DNA from: Salinicola corii
GTDB taxonomy: Bacteria > Pseudomonadota > Gammaproteobacteria > Pseudomonadales > Halomonadaceae
Length of the DNA stretch: 36,289 nucleotides
NCBI RefSeq assembly: GCF_008298015.1
Contig: NZ_VTPX01000003.1
Location: 1 to 36,289, forward strand
Reading direction: 5' to 3'
In this document: positions 25,663 to 33,168 of the stretch, in pieces
Layout: every line of letters starts with the position of its first letter
How positions within the stretch are numbered: the first letter of the stretch is position 1
The notes under the pieces: generated by a model
What the model saw: the letters and a program-made list of their open reading frames with translations, nothing else
Told to the model about the DNA's origin: nothing
The model's database searches: none
Program-made: the position numbers and the translations under genes

Positions 25663-26238
25663 CTCTTGATTCTCCCTGCAATGATTGAGATCGATACTTG
25701 CTGTTCTGTGGCTGTCTAGTGCTTACATGGCATCGTTATAGATTGTTGCCAATCCCTAAAGCCTTGCACTTCAACGAATTAGCTTGCAAGCACATCCGAA
25801 ATTCAACTATATGTTGAAAATTGTTTCATTTTTATGCTTTCCGCGCCCCTCCCAGAACTATCCATTAGTATTACGTGGTGTCAGGCGACCACGACGCGTA
25901 CGAGTAGTAGTGATAGGTTCTAATGCTATCCTATGTCAAGCTTAGGAATAATTAGGTAAGTCATGTTGGTGGTAAAAACACCTTGCTGTCATGACGTTAT
26001 CTACTTAAGTTGTTGATAATAAAGGTGATCTGTTTTTGTAACTCCATGGTGTTATTTTGTGTGTCTACTATGGTCAACATTTTGGTAACCATTTGGAAAC
26101 GCAGTCATTTTCTTGCAGAATGAGAGGCTTGTCGCTGCATGCGCGTTGGTCTGTTTGTTTGTCCAATATATTTTGTCTCACAAATATTAGGCATAATATT
26201 GGAGTCACGTTCATTCATGCGAGTCAGAGAGGCTGAAT
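25663..26238. other. 576-base AT-rich intergenic region
   Basis: No open frame or strong hairpin is visible. It must hold the promoter of the leftward Hint-domain gene and the leader of the rightward IS630 fragment, but I could not single out a convincing -35/-10 pair. It may include the left end of the IS630 relic. Confidence 0.4.
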
Positions 26239-26709
26239 ATGAAAACAGGCCGCCCCGCGACACCTATTGTCCTGACGGAAGCAGAGCGCATCGAGCTCAC
26301 TCGCCGCGCCCATCAGCGCAAAGGGTCGTTCGATTCTCGTATCCGGGCTGAGATCATTTTGGCCTGCGCCAACGGGGAGTCGGGGGTCGTTATCGCTCAA
26401 CGTTTGGGGATCGGCGTCCACACTGTGTCTCGATGGCGAGTGCGGTTCGGTAAATGGAGGCTTAAAGGTTTGAATGATGGACCCCGTTCAGGGCGGCCAA
26501 GAAGCATTAGCGATGAACAGGTTCAGGAAGTTATTGATCGAACGACTCAAACCCGACCCGAAGATGCCAGTCATTGGACGACTCGACGGATGGGTAAAAT
26601 TGTGGGTATCTCTCCAGCCAGCGTGCAGCGAATCTGGCAGTCCTTCGGACTTGAGCCACACCGGGGAGAGACAGCCAAGCTATTGGAATCCGCAAGACGA
26701 AAAAAGTGA
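26239..26709 (+). pseudogene. IS630-family transposase, N-terminal fragment
   Basis: This 156-codon frame covers only the DNA-binding half of an IS630-type transposase. It has a double helix-turn-helix: RIELTRRAHQRKGSFDSRIR, then GVVIAQRLGIGVHTVSRWRVRF and LNDGPRSGRPRSISDEQVQE, ending in SPASVQRIWQSFGLEPHR. The family continues from there with a DDE catalytic domain of about 200 residues, but here the frame runs to a stop after GETAKLLESARRKK. No catalytic motif follows in any frame. The relic lies in the rearranged zone, and no matching terminal repeats were found. It cannot encode an active transposase. Confidence 0.85.
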
Positions 26710-27030
26710 AAGCTTGAGCGGTGAACGATCCAAAGAACTCGATAGGGCATTGATTAGATGTACAGTGATAACCCCAAACTGTTTCAGTGACTGAAGAAGG
26801 GTAGACATTATAGCCCTACGGACGAAGCGGCTCCGCCACCAAGTCATCGCAGTGACGGTGTTGATTAATGACTTGAAATTGTGAAACGTCTTGCGGTCAT
26901 CCCCTAACCAAAGCAGTGTAGCAGGATGCGGAAAGGCTAACGCTTTAGTTAAGCCTGGGTGTAAAGGTCAGAAAAATGTGGTAAATATCGTCTGGGCATA
27001 GGCTGTTTGTGTGCCCCTGCGTATGTACTT
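26710..27030. other. Gene-free stretch upstream of an orphan terminator
   Basis: About 320 bases hold no convincing frame on either strand. They lead into a strong + strand terminator at 27031, so a small RNA or the decayed tail of a lost gene is possible. Confidence 0.4.
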
Positions 27031-27055
27031 CCCGTCTTTCATAGGCGGGTTTTTT
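27031..27055 (+). terminator. Rho-independent terminator without an obvious upstream gene
   Basis: CCCGTCT (27031-27037) pairs with AGGCGGG (27043-27049) around a 5-base loop, followed by six T. It is a well-formed + strand terminator, but the nearest upstream coding sequence is the broken transposase ending at 26709. Confidence 0.8.
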
Positions 27056-27215
27056 ATGAATCAAAAAACCATATGCTGCACACGTTGCGTGGTTTGGTGT
27101 GCTATGCAACTGCTGATGTCTGAGCTTTTGGCCCGCAGTCGTGGGTCTCTTCTCTCGCACTTGGCCTATTCGTTGCTGACTTCTCCCTCAGATTGGCACA
27201 CGAATGATCGCAAAA

Positions 27216-27410
27216 TCAGGTTGACTGCCGCGAAGAACCATCTGTGTTCTTCTCATCAGGGAACTCTTCGTCAGCGTCACGATCGCCTTCTTCAGCACCA
27301 AAGTTTTCTTCGAATGCAAGACACGCTTCGCATAAATAGTAACCCTGATCATCGCAATCAACCGCCAGAGCACCGCAGCGGTCACAAATAATGCCCATCG
27401 ATCTCGTCAC
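27216..27410 (-). CDS. Small zinc-ribbon protein
   Basis: This is a 64-residue protein on the minus strand with two CxxC knuckles, C9-D-R-C12 and C27-E-A-C30, spaced as in a small zinc ribbon (ICDRCGALAVDCDDQGYYLC). The C-terminal half is very acidic (EEGDRDADEEFPDEK). GTG 27410 is preceded by AGGAG (27417-27421) at six-base spacing, which favours it over the internal ATG at Met5. The good ribosome binding site and clear metal-ligand pattern make this a real gene in an otherwise gene-poor gap. The function is unknown; it could bind nucleic acid or a protein partner. Confidence 0.68.
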   Translation of the reverse strand: MTRSMGIICDRCGALAVDCDDQGYYLCEACLAFEENFGAEEGDRDADEEFPDEKNTDGSSRQST

Positions 27411-27797
27411 TCGCTGCTCCTGCCATAGTCATCGATATTGCGTTAGTGGCCCGATACTTTCGGGACAGGTGTGACCCCCAACGTAAGGCTTAGGTTCCTT
27501 CCCGGGCCTAATGATAATTCGATTTCTGGGGGTGCGGCATCCAATCCTTTGAAATATCTATATGTATGGAGTGTTGCATTATGTAGGGCAGCCTGGTAGC
27601 TGTCATCTAGATGACTCGGCCGATATCCGCGGAGCCAAGGAGCCAAGGAGCCAAGGAGGCGGAGGAGGCGGAGGCTGTAGCGCCGATTCCCTACGCCTAC
27701 CGCTGAAGCTATGGCACAGCATCGAAAACATCCCTAGGCAGAGAAGGCGCGTTTGGCTAGTCTGCTACTACATATGGCTGTAGCTCCGGGAGCTAAT
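27411..27797. other. Spacer with short tandem repeats before the dioxygenase gene
   Basis: No gene is visible in these 387 bases apart from the ribosome binding site of the leftward zinc-ribbon gene. Three exact copies of the 8-mer GGAGCCAA (27631-27654) run into a purine-rich GGAGGC/GGAGGA tract ending near 27675. Confidence 0.5.
27631..27675 (+). repeat. GGAGCCAA tandem repeat and GGAGGC-type tract
   Basis: Three perfect head-to-tail copies of GGAGCCAA are followed by degenerate six- to nine-base GGAGGC units. The tract is about 125 bases before the dioxygenase start and could vary in length by slippage. Confidence 0.75.
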
Positions 27798-28811
27798 ATG
27801 CAAGGGGTGAAGGTTCTGCTTTGGCTCGGTGAGCTTTTTACTGGCGCCAAGTCGTTCAAGGCTAATCCCATCATTGGCAGCGAGCGGCTGAATCGCTACG
27901 GCCTGCACGCCGCTCGTGTCTGGTCGGCGTATTGGATGTCTCGGCTGCGCATGGCGATGCTGGCTTCTGGCGTGCCCAAGGCCGATCGTGCGCAGTTCCA
28001 GCGTTTCGGCTACGTGCTCAAGGAAAACTATCTTTCCGACCAGCAGTTCCAGGCGCTGATTCGGGAAATCGGCGCCTACGAGGGCGAGATCCGCGAGTGT
28101 TGCCAGGGAGATACCAATACGCACCGGGTTCTGCTGGCGCCGGAGGTTGTCGAGCAACTGCCGACGGTGAAGGCGGTGCTGGAGGATTCGGCGTTGAAGC
28201 GGCTGTTCCGCTACTGTGCCGGGCACGCCCGCTTGCCGATCTGCCATATCGAGAACGTGCATAATGGTAGTCGGGATAGCGTGACGGAACGCGACCCGCA
28301 GAAGAACCTGCACGTCGATACCTTCCAGCCCACCATGAAGTTCTGGCTCTATCTCGAGGACGTGACCGATGAGAATGGTCCGTTCGTGTTCGTGCCGGGC
28401 TCCAACTGGCCGCATCGGGAGCGCCTGAAATGGGAATATCAGATGAGCCTGCGAGCCAGGGAGCACGCGGATCGCTACACGGCGCGGGGCTCGTTCCGGG
28501 TAAGCCAGGAAGAGGCGGAGCGGTTGGGCGAGGGCGGCCCGCGGCCGTTCCGGGTCAAGGCCAATACGCTGCTCATCGCCAACACCTTCGGCGTCCATGC
28601 CCGGGGCAACGCCGAGCCGGGGAGTTCTCGCCTGGCGCTGTGGGGCATGAGCCGTACCAATCCCTTCCTGCCGTTGCCGGGGCTGGGGTTCGATTACCTC
28701 AATCGGCTCCAGTATCGCGTGCTTCAGCGCATGCGTCGACAGGAAGACGCGAAGGCCGCCGCCAAGGGGGGCCAGTCGTCCTGGCATGTGATCGAGCAGC
28801 GGCGGCTATAG
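27798..28811 (+). CDS. PhyH-like Fe(II)/2-oxoglutarate-dependent dioxygenase
   Basis: This is a predicted non-haem iron oxygenase of 337 residues, related to phytanoyl-CoA dioxygenases. The iron-binding triad is visible as H172-V-D174 in NLHVDTFQPTMKFWLYLEDV and H267 in TFGVHARGN, and R278 (SSRLALW) would bind 2-oxoglutarate. GPFVFVPGSNWPHRERLKWE is the usual post-HxD block. ATG 27798 is chosen because GGGAG (27788-27792) lies five bases upstream; the frame is open back to 27753. Relatives near polysaccharide loci hydroxylate small molecules or sugars, but the substrate here is unknown. GC content is back to the genomic level, so it lies outside the AT-rich island. Confidence 0.85.
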   Translation: MQGVKVLLWLGELFTGAKSFKANPIIGSERLNRYGLHAARVWSAYWMSRLRMAMLASGVPKADRAQFQRFGYVLKENYLSDQQFQALIREIGAYEGEIRECCQGDTNTHRVLLAPEVVEQLPTVKAVLEDSALKRLFRYCAGHARLPICHIENVHNGSRDSVTERDPQKNLHVDTFQPTMKFWLYLEDVTDENGPFVFVPGSNWPHRERLKWEYQMSLRAREHADRYTARGSFRVSQEEAERLGEGGPRPFRVKANTLLIANTFGVHARGNAEPGSSRLALWGMSRTNPFLPLPGLGFDYLNRLQYRVLQRMRRQEDAKAAAKGGQSSWHVIEQRRL

Positions 28812-28842
28812 TTTTCGATTCGCCACACAGCGCGTGAATTCG

Positions 28843-28872
28843 GAAAGCAACCTTCGGGTTGCTTTCTGCGTT
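28843..28872 (+). terminator. Terminator after the dioxygenase gene
   Basis: A perfect 10-bp stem, GAAAGCAACC (28843-28852) with GGTTGCTTTC (28857-28866), closes on a stable TTCG loop 31 bases after the stop. The T-tail is interrupted (TGCGTTTCT). Confidence 0.75.
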
Positions 28873-28997
28873 TCTGGGCCCCCAAACGGGCAGTGTCAAG
28901 GTGTTGTAATATTGATCGTTTGTGGATGCGGCGGTACTGGCCACATGAGTCGGCCGGCTGCCGATACGTCGTATTTCCTCCGGCAAGAAAGAACTTG

Positions 28998-29063
28998 ATG
29001 AAAAAGCTACTCGTGACGGGCGGTTGTGGTTACATCGGCTCGCATATGGTCGCCAGCCTGTAA
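28998..29063 (+). pseudogene. galE: Truncated galE (UDP-glucose 4-epimerase) N-terminal stump
   Basis: This 21-codon frame reads MKKLLVTGGCGYIGSHMVAS and one more residue before a stop. It is the unmistakable NAD-binding start of a UDP-glucose 4-epimerase, closely like the intact GalE at 15700 (GGAGYIGSHMVKQL). The rest of the gene is absent. It looks like the scar of a deletion or recombination that removed a second galE at the edge of the polysaccharide region. Confidence 0.8.
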
Positions 29064-29134
29064 AGTGCCGGGCGACGGAAAGGAGTTTTTGCTGACATGG
29101 GAATGCAAGGGTAGTATAGGAATATATGCAATCA

Positions 29135-29166
29135 ATAAGTTGCTTTTCTATTGTTAAGCAGCTTAT
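29135..29166. promoter_or_regulatory. Candidate operator of hipBA
   Basis: ATAAGTTGCTT (29135-29145) and AAGCAGCTTAT (29156-29166) are inverted repeats matching at 10 of 11 positions, with a 10-base spacer. The centres are 21 bases apart, two helical turns. The repeat overlaps both promoter boxes, the arrangement expected for repression by a HipB-type dimer. Confidence 0.6.
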
Positions 29167-29168
29167 AT
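29140..29168 (+). promoter_or_regulatory. Candidate hipBA promoter
   Basis: TTGCTT (29140-29145) and TTATAT (29163-29168) are separated by exactly 17 bases and lie 38 bases before the hipB start. Both boxes fall within the inverted repeat. Confidence 0.65.
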
Positions 29169-29206
29169 GGTGCATTTTGTGGGGCGAGACGATAGGGAGT
29201 CGAGGT

Positions 29207-29506
29207 ATGAATCGAAAGCCCGTGTTGGAACAGATCCTTCAGCGACGGCGACAGCTTCGACTGACCCAGCAGGACATGCAGTCGCGTATTGGCATGACGC
29301 GTCAGCAGTACCAGCGCCTGGAGCGCGAGGGCAACCCGCGTCTGGACACGCTCTCGCTGGTCGCGGAGGGACTCAATGCCGAGCTGATGCTGATCCCGCG
29401 GGAGAAACGCCTGGCCGTGCAGCGCCTATTGAAAGAAGACGACCATGAGGCTAGCCCGCCGGCGGACGAGAACCCCTGGCACGGATTGTTGGACGAGGAG
29501 TCATGA
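29207..29506 (+). CDS. hipB: HipB-type antitoxin, XRE-family transcriptional regulator
   Basis: This 99-residue antitoxin and autorepressor neutralises the HipA kinase and binds the operon promoter. It has an XRE helix-turn-helix (RRRQLRLTQQDMQSRIGMTRQQYQRLEREGNPRLDTLSLVAEGLN) over residues 11-57 and an acidic, Trp-containing C-terminal tail that could contact HipA. ATG 29207 is chosen because GGGAG lies eight bases upstream; the open frame back to 29126 runs through the promoter and is not coding. It overlaps hipA by ATGA. The inverted repeat across the promoter is the likely target. Confidence 0.9.
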   Translation: MNRKPVLEQILQRRRQLRLTQQDMQSRIGMTRQQYQRLEREGNPRLDTLSLVAEGLNAELMLIPREKRLAVQRLLKEDDHEASPPADENPWHGLLDEES

Positions 29507-30762
29507 TGGCGTCCGAATCGGTTTCAGTATTGCGAGTCAGCCTGTCATCGAGGCCCGTGGGTTATCTGGTGGGATACCGGGGGGGACGCAATGTCATGGT
29601 TTTCGACGAATCGTTCCGCGGCGATCCGGATCGACCGACGTTGACGCTGTCCTCTCACCCTGCCTCTCCGAGAGCGGCCCACGTGCTGGGCTCGCCCTGG
29701 ATACGCCAGCAGCGACTACACCCGTGGCTGTCGAACCTCCTGCCGGAAGGCGCTCTCAGGGAGTGGCTGGCACAGGGTTTGAAGGTTCATCCCGATAATG
29801 AATTTCCCCTGCTTGCACAGCTGGGTCACGATCTCCCTGGTGCCATCGAGGCCGAGCCCGTCCAGCCTGACGAGGTTCCTGAACACGTGCTGGTGCATCG
29901 CACGAGCATCACGCCCGTCGTGAGGTCTCTCGCGTCTGCGCGCGGATTTTCGCTGGCTGGTGTGCAGATGAAGTTTTCCATGCGCGAACGTGAGGGGAGG
30001 TTTCACTTCGGCCATGAAGACGTGCTGGGAAACTGGATCGTCAAGACCCCATCGACTCGCCACCGGGGCGTGCCCGCCAACGAGTTTACCGCGATGACGC
30101 TGGCCCAGGCGGCCGGCGTCGACATTCCCGAAATCAGAATGGTGAATCTTTCCGCACTGGAGGGGTTGCCCGACATCGCGCTGCCACAGGAACCTTGGGC
30201 CTATGCCATCAGACGCTACGACAGGGATGGCGAGGCACGCGTGCATGCGGAAGACATGGCGCAGGTGCTGTTCCAGTATCCGCACGAAAAGTACAGCGGT
30301 GCCAATTATGAGCAGGTGGGCAAGCTGTTGCGGGACTATACCCAGGATGGGCTGGTGGTGGTGCAGCAGTTCGCCCGGCGGCTGCTGGTGAATGTGTTGC
30401 TTGCCAATGGTGATGCGCATTTGAAGAACTGGAGCTTGCTGTATCCGGATCGTGTCAATCCCGTGCTGTCCCCCGCCTATGACATCGTGTTCACCCAAGC
30501 CTGGATAGCGGATGAACAGGAGATGGCGCTCAGTCTCCATGGCAACAAGCGCTGGTACCGCATCGGATGGGCCGATTTCGAAGCCTGGGCGCGCGCGATT
30601 GGCACACCCTGGCCGGCCATCCGTGTGGTGCTGGAAGACACGCTGGGTCGTGCACGCGAGCGTTGGCCCGATCTGCTGGCGCAGAGCCCGATGTTGCCCG
30701 AGCAGAAGACCCAGTTACGCCACCATTGGCGCAAGCTGCAGCCGGAGTGGCGTATCGGTTAG
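29503..30762 (+). CDS. hipA: HipA serine/threonine kinase toxin
   Basis: This is a type II toxin of 419 residues. In E. coli HipA phosphorylates glutamyl-tRNA synthetase and causes dormancy and persistence. The N-terminal HipA_N domain includes HPWLSNLLPEGALREWLAQ. The kinase part has FSLAGVQMKFSM with S150, the position of the autophosphorylated Ser150 in E. coli HipA. It also has the catalytic D304 in NGDAHLKNW and the metal-binding D327 in SPAYDIV. All key residues are present, so the toxin appears intact. It is co-translated with hipB through a 4-base overlap. The substrate may differ from the E. coli enzyme. The next gene converges on it, with 76 bases between the stops. Confidence 0.93.
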   Translation: MMASESVSVLRVSLSSRPVGYLVGYRGGRNVMVFDESFRGDPDRPTLTLSSHPASPRAAHVLGSPWIRQQRLHPWLSNLLPEGALREWLAQGLKVHPDNEFPLLAQLGHDLPGAIEAEPVQPDEVPEHVLVHRTSITPVVRSLASARGFSLAGVQMKFSMREREGRFHFGHEDVLGNWIVKTPSTRHRGVPANEFTAMTLAQAAGVDIPEIRMVNLSALEGLPDIALPQEPWAYAIRRYDRDGEARVHAEDMAQVLFQYPHEKYSGANYEQVGKLLRDYTQDGLVVVQQFARRLLVNVLLANGDAHLKNWSLLYPDRVNPVLSPAYDIVFTQAWIADEQEMALSLHGNKRWYRIGWADFEAWARAIGTPWPAIRVVLEDTLGRARERWPDLLAQSPMLPEQKTQLRHHWRKLQPEWRIG

Positions 30763-30838
30763 ATGGCGATCTTGAACGTGACCGAAACCTCGCAGTCGGC
30801 AGCTGGCGGCAAGGTCGCGCTCGTTCAGAACGACGCTT

Positions 30839-31855
30839 TCACTCCCGCGGCCAGAGCCGGATCAGGACCTTGCCGGAGGCCTGGGCGTCCTTGGCGATGG
30901 TGAACGCCTCGACGGCGTCTTCGGCTTCCAGCTCGTGGGTGATGACCTGGTCGAAGCGCGCGTCGCTGGCGAGCAGGGCGATGGCGTCGTCGACCTCGTC
31001 GTTGAACCGGAAACAGCCCCGCAACTGGATCTCCTTGGAGATCAGCAGCGCCAGTTCCAGCGGTTGCGGGCCGGCGCCCATCATGCCGATCTGCGCGATC
31101 ACCCCGGCGCGGCGTACCGCCCGAATGGCGGCGTCGATCGAGGCCGGCGCGCCGGAGCACTCCAGGGCGACGTCGAAGGATTCCGCCTCCGGCGTCTGCT
31201 CGCCGACGCGCAGAGTGTGATGCACCCCCAGCGCCCGCGCCCGCTCCAGCGGCCCCTCATGGAGGTCGGTCGCCGTGACCTCGCTTGCTCCCTTGGCCAG
31301 CGCCGCGGCCGCGACCAGCAGCCCGATCGGTCCCGCGCCGCAGACCAGCACGCGCTTGCCCTCGACACCGCCGGACACGTTGATGCCGTGCAGCGCCACC
31401 GCCAGCGGCTCGGCCAGTGCGGCACGCCTGAGCGGCAGGCCCTCCGGCAGTAGCCGGATCATCTCCCGTCTCATCACCAGGTATTCGCTCATGCCGCCCT
31501 GGGTGTGCGGGGTGGTGGAGGCGGAACCCAGGTAGCCGCCGTTCGGCCACAGGTGCGGTTGACCCTCGAGCCCCGGCCGGCATTCGCCGAAGGTGGCGGG
31601 GTGGAAGGTGACCTGCGTGCCCGGCGCCAGCTCCCCAGAGGGGTCGAGGTCGACGGTGCCCGACAGTTCGTGACCGGGGATCAACGGCTCGCGCACCACG
31701 AAAGCCCCGTTGGCGCCGTCATGGTAGTAGTGCAGGTCCGACCCGCAGATCCCGCCCCAGGCGATGCGCACCCGCACCTCGCCTTGTCGTGGCTGGGGCG
31801 TTTCCCACTCCTGACTGCGCAGGTCCTGCTTTCCATGGATGACCAGGGCTTTCAT
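30839..31855 (-). CDS. idnD: L-idonate 5-dehydrogenase-like zinc alcohol dehydrogenase
   Basis: This is a predicted NAD(P)-dependent polyol/sugar-acid dehydrogenase of 338 residues, most like L-idonate 5-dehydrogenase (L-idonate to 5-ketogluconate). Catalytic zinc ligands are C37 in GGICGSDLHYYHDG and H62-E63 in PGHELSG. The Rossmann motif is VLVCGAGPIG. The structural zinc loop, usually four Cys, is replaced by a segment with one Cys (TFGECRPGLEGQPHLW), so only the catalytic zinc is likely bound. GGAGGGAG precedes ATG 31855. It diverges from the hydroxyacid dehydrogenase operon and probably shares its control region and sugar-acid pathway. Related polyol dehydrogenases are alternatives. Confidence 0.82.
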   Translation of the reverse strand: MKALVIHGKQDLRSQEWETPQPRQGEVRVRIAWGGICGSDLHYYHDGANGAFVVREPLIPGHELSGTVDLDPSGELAPGTQVTFHPATFGECRPGLEGQPHLWPNGGYLGSASTTPHTQGGMSEYLVMRREMIRLLPEGLPLRRAALAEPLAVALHGINVSGGVEGKRVLVCGAGPIGLLVAAAALAKGASEVTATDLHEGPLERARALGVHHTLRVGEQTPEAESFDVALECSGAPASIDAAIRAVRRAGVIAQIGMMGAGPQPLELALLISKEIQLRGCFRFNDEVDDAIALLASDARFDQVITHELEAEDAVEAFTIAKDAQASGKVLIRLWPRE

Positions 31856-32115
31856 GACGCTCCCTCCAGGGTTGTGATCGATGCCTCAAACCAATGAATC
31901 AGACCAATGTACCAGTTGCCCGGCCTCCACTCGCGACCAAAGGCGTGCTTACGATTCCAGAATACCACTGTACATTCTGCTGAACGACGTTCAGCTCATT
32001 GGACAATAGTGGGGCGCTAGTTTTGATAGCGGGCCTCTGGTTTTGCCAGTTGGCCCCGAATTTTAATAGCTGGGCTCGAATTTTAAGCGTGGAACTCTGG
32101 AGAGGCGGACGGTTC
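31856..32115. promoter_or_regulatory. Divergent control region with palindrome and 20-bp-phased repeats
   Basis: This region controls the leftward dehydrogenase and the rightward TRAP operon. It holds a perfect palindrome GCTGAAC-GAC-GTTCAGC (31979-31995), an overlapping CAGAAT/ATTCTG inverted repeat (31958-31979, 10-base spacer), and about five direct repeats (31997-32096). The IclR regulator encoded in the operon is the natural candidate to bind here; that is inference. Confidence 0.6.
31997..32096 (+). repeat. Five imperfect 20-bp direct repeats upstream of the TRAP operon
   Basis: TTTT recurs at 32021, 32041, 32061 and 32081, exactly 20 bases apart. The units are CTAGTTTTGATAGCGGGCCT, CTGGTTTTGCCAGTTGGCCC, CGAATTTTAATAGCTGGGCT and CGAATTTTAAGCGTGGAACT. 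A more diverged unit at 31997-32016 shares AATAG and GGGC at the same offsets. They end 19 bases before the start codon. Confidence 0.7.
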
Positions 32116-33168
32116 ATGAACGAGGGCAGGCTACGCGTGGCGGTCGCGACGCCGCTGAGCGAGGAACTGTGCGAATGGATCGAGGCCCGCGAGCCTCGCC
32201 TCGCGCTCATTCGGGATCAATCGCTGCTGCCGCCCATGCGTCACCCGGCGGACTTTGGCGGCGATCCCGCTTTCCGGCGTACCCCGGAGCAGGAGGCCCG
32301 CTTCGACGCGCTGCTCGCCGACGCCGAGGTGCTCTACGGCATACCCGATGTCGATCCCGCCCGGTTGGCCCGTGCCGTCGAGGCCAACCCCGCGCTGCGC
32401 TGGGTGCACATCATGGCGGCTGGCGGTGGTGGCCAGGTGAACGCGGCAAACCTCTCCGCCGAGCAGTTGGAGCGAGTGCGGTTCACCACGTCCGCCGGGG
32501 TCCACGGTGGCCCGCTGGCGGAGTACGCCGTGTTTGGCGTGCTGGCCGGCGCCAAGCAGTTGCCGCGAATTCTCGATCAGCAGCGCGCTCATCACTGGAG
32601 TGGACGCTGGATGATGGGGCAGGTCAGCGAGCAGCGCGTGCTGCTGCTGGGTCTGGGCGGTATCGGTCGCGAAGTGGCGCGCAAGCTGTCGTTGCTGGGC
32701 GCGCACGTGATGGGCGTGTCGCGTCATCAGCGCCCGGTCGAGCATGTCGACGAGATCGTCTCCCCCGATCGCTTGCACGAGGCGGCGGGCCGCGCCGACG
32801 CGGTGGTGAGTTCGTTGCCCGGCACCGCCGCCACCCAGGGCATGGTGGACGACGCCCTGCTGGCGGCGATGAAGCCCGGCGTGACCATCGTCAACGTGGG
32901 GCGCGGCACGGTGATCGACGAACCGGCGCTGATCCGCGCGCTGGAGCGCGGCCAGGTGGGGCTGGCGGTGCTCGACGTCACCGCCGTGGAACCGCTGGAC
33001 CCCGAATCACCGCTGTGGGATCTGCCCAATGTGCTGCTGACGCCGCACACCGCGGCGTTGAGCGAGTCGGAGGATCGTCTCATCGCCGAGCTGTTTGCCG
33101 ACAACGCGCGCCGCTATCTCGACGGCGAGCCGCTGCTCAACCGCGTCAACACCGTGGAGTTCTACTGA
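32116..33168 (+). CDS. D-2-hydroxyacid dehydrogenase (NAD-dependent)
   Basis: This is a predicted oxidoreductase that interconverts 2-keto acids and D-2-hydroxy acids, 350 residues. The NAD-binding motif LLLGLGGIGREVARKL is preceded by the family's linker. The catalytic Arg lies in NVGRGTVIDEPAL, the Glu in AVLDVTAVEPLDPESPLW and the His in LLTPHTAALSESED. ATG 32116 follows GGAGAGG; the open frame back to 31999 lies in the direct repeats and is not coding. It is the first gene of the operon, overlapping the IclR gene start by one base (TGATG). With the neighbouring dehydrogenases it probably handles 2-keto sugar acids or glyoxylate/hydroxypyruvate-type intermediates. Confidence 0.88.
   Translation: MNEGRLRVAVATPLSEELCEWIEAREPRLALIRDQSLLPPMRHPADFGGDPAFRRTPEQEARFDALLADAEVLYGIPDVDPARLARAVEANPALRWVHIMAAGGGGQVNAANLSAEQLERVRFTTSAGVHGGPLAEYAVFGVLAGAKQLPRILDQQRAHHWSGRWMMGQVSEQRVLLLGLGGIGREVARKLSLLGAHVMGVSRHQRPVEHVDEIVSPDRLHEAAGRADAVVSSLPGTAATQGMVDDALLAAMKPGVTIVNVGRGTVIDEPALIRALERGQVGLAVLDVTAVEPLDPESPLWDLPNVLLTPHTAALSESEDRLIAELFADNARRYLDGEPLLNRVNTVEFY

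Larger units (their letters stand above)
28812..29206. other. Intergenic region between the dioxygenase and hipBA
   Basis: This region holds the TTCG-loop terminator, a galE stump at 28998, and the hipBA promoter with its overlapping inverted repeat at 29135-29168. Nothing else was recognised. Confidence 0.6.

Noticed and set aside
27631-27675. CRISPR-like array
   Set aside because: The repeats are 8-base tandem copies without spacers.
27768-28787. 339-codon minus-strand frame opposite the dioxygenase
   Set aside because: It is a shadow frame; the + strand has the complete HxD...H...R active site and a good ribosome binding site.
32169-33167. Long in-frame extension upstream of the IclR gene
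   Set aside because: It overlaps the dehydrogenase in another frame and translates to Arg/Ala-rich sequence. The helix-turn-helix starts just after ATG 33168.
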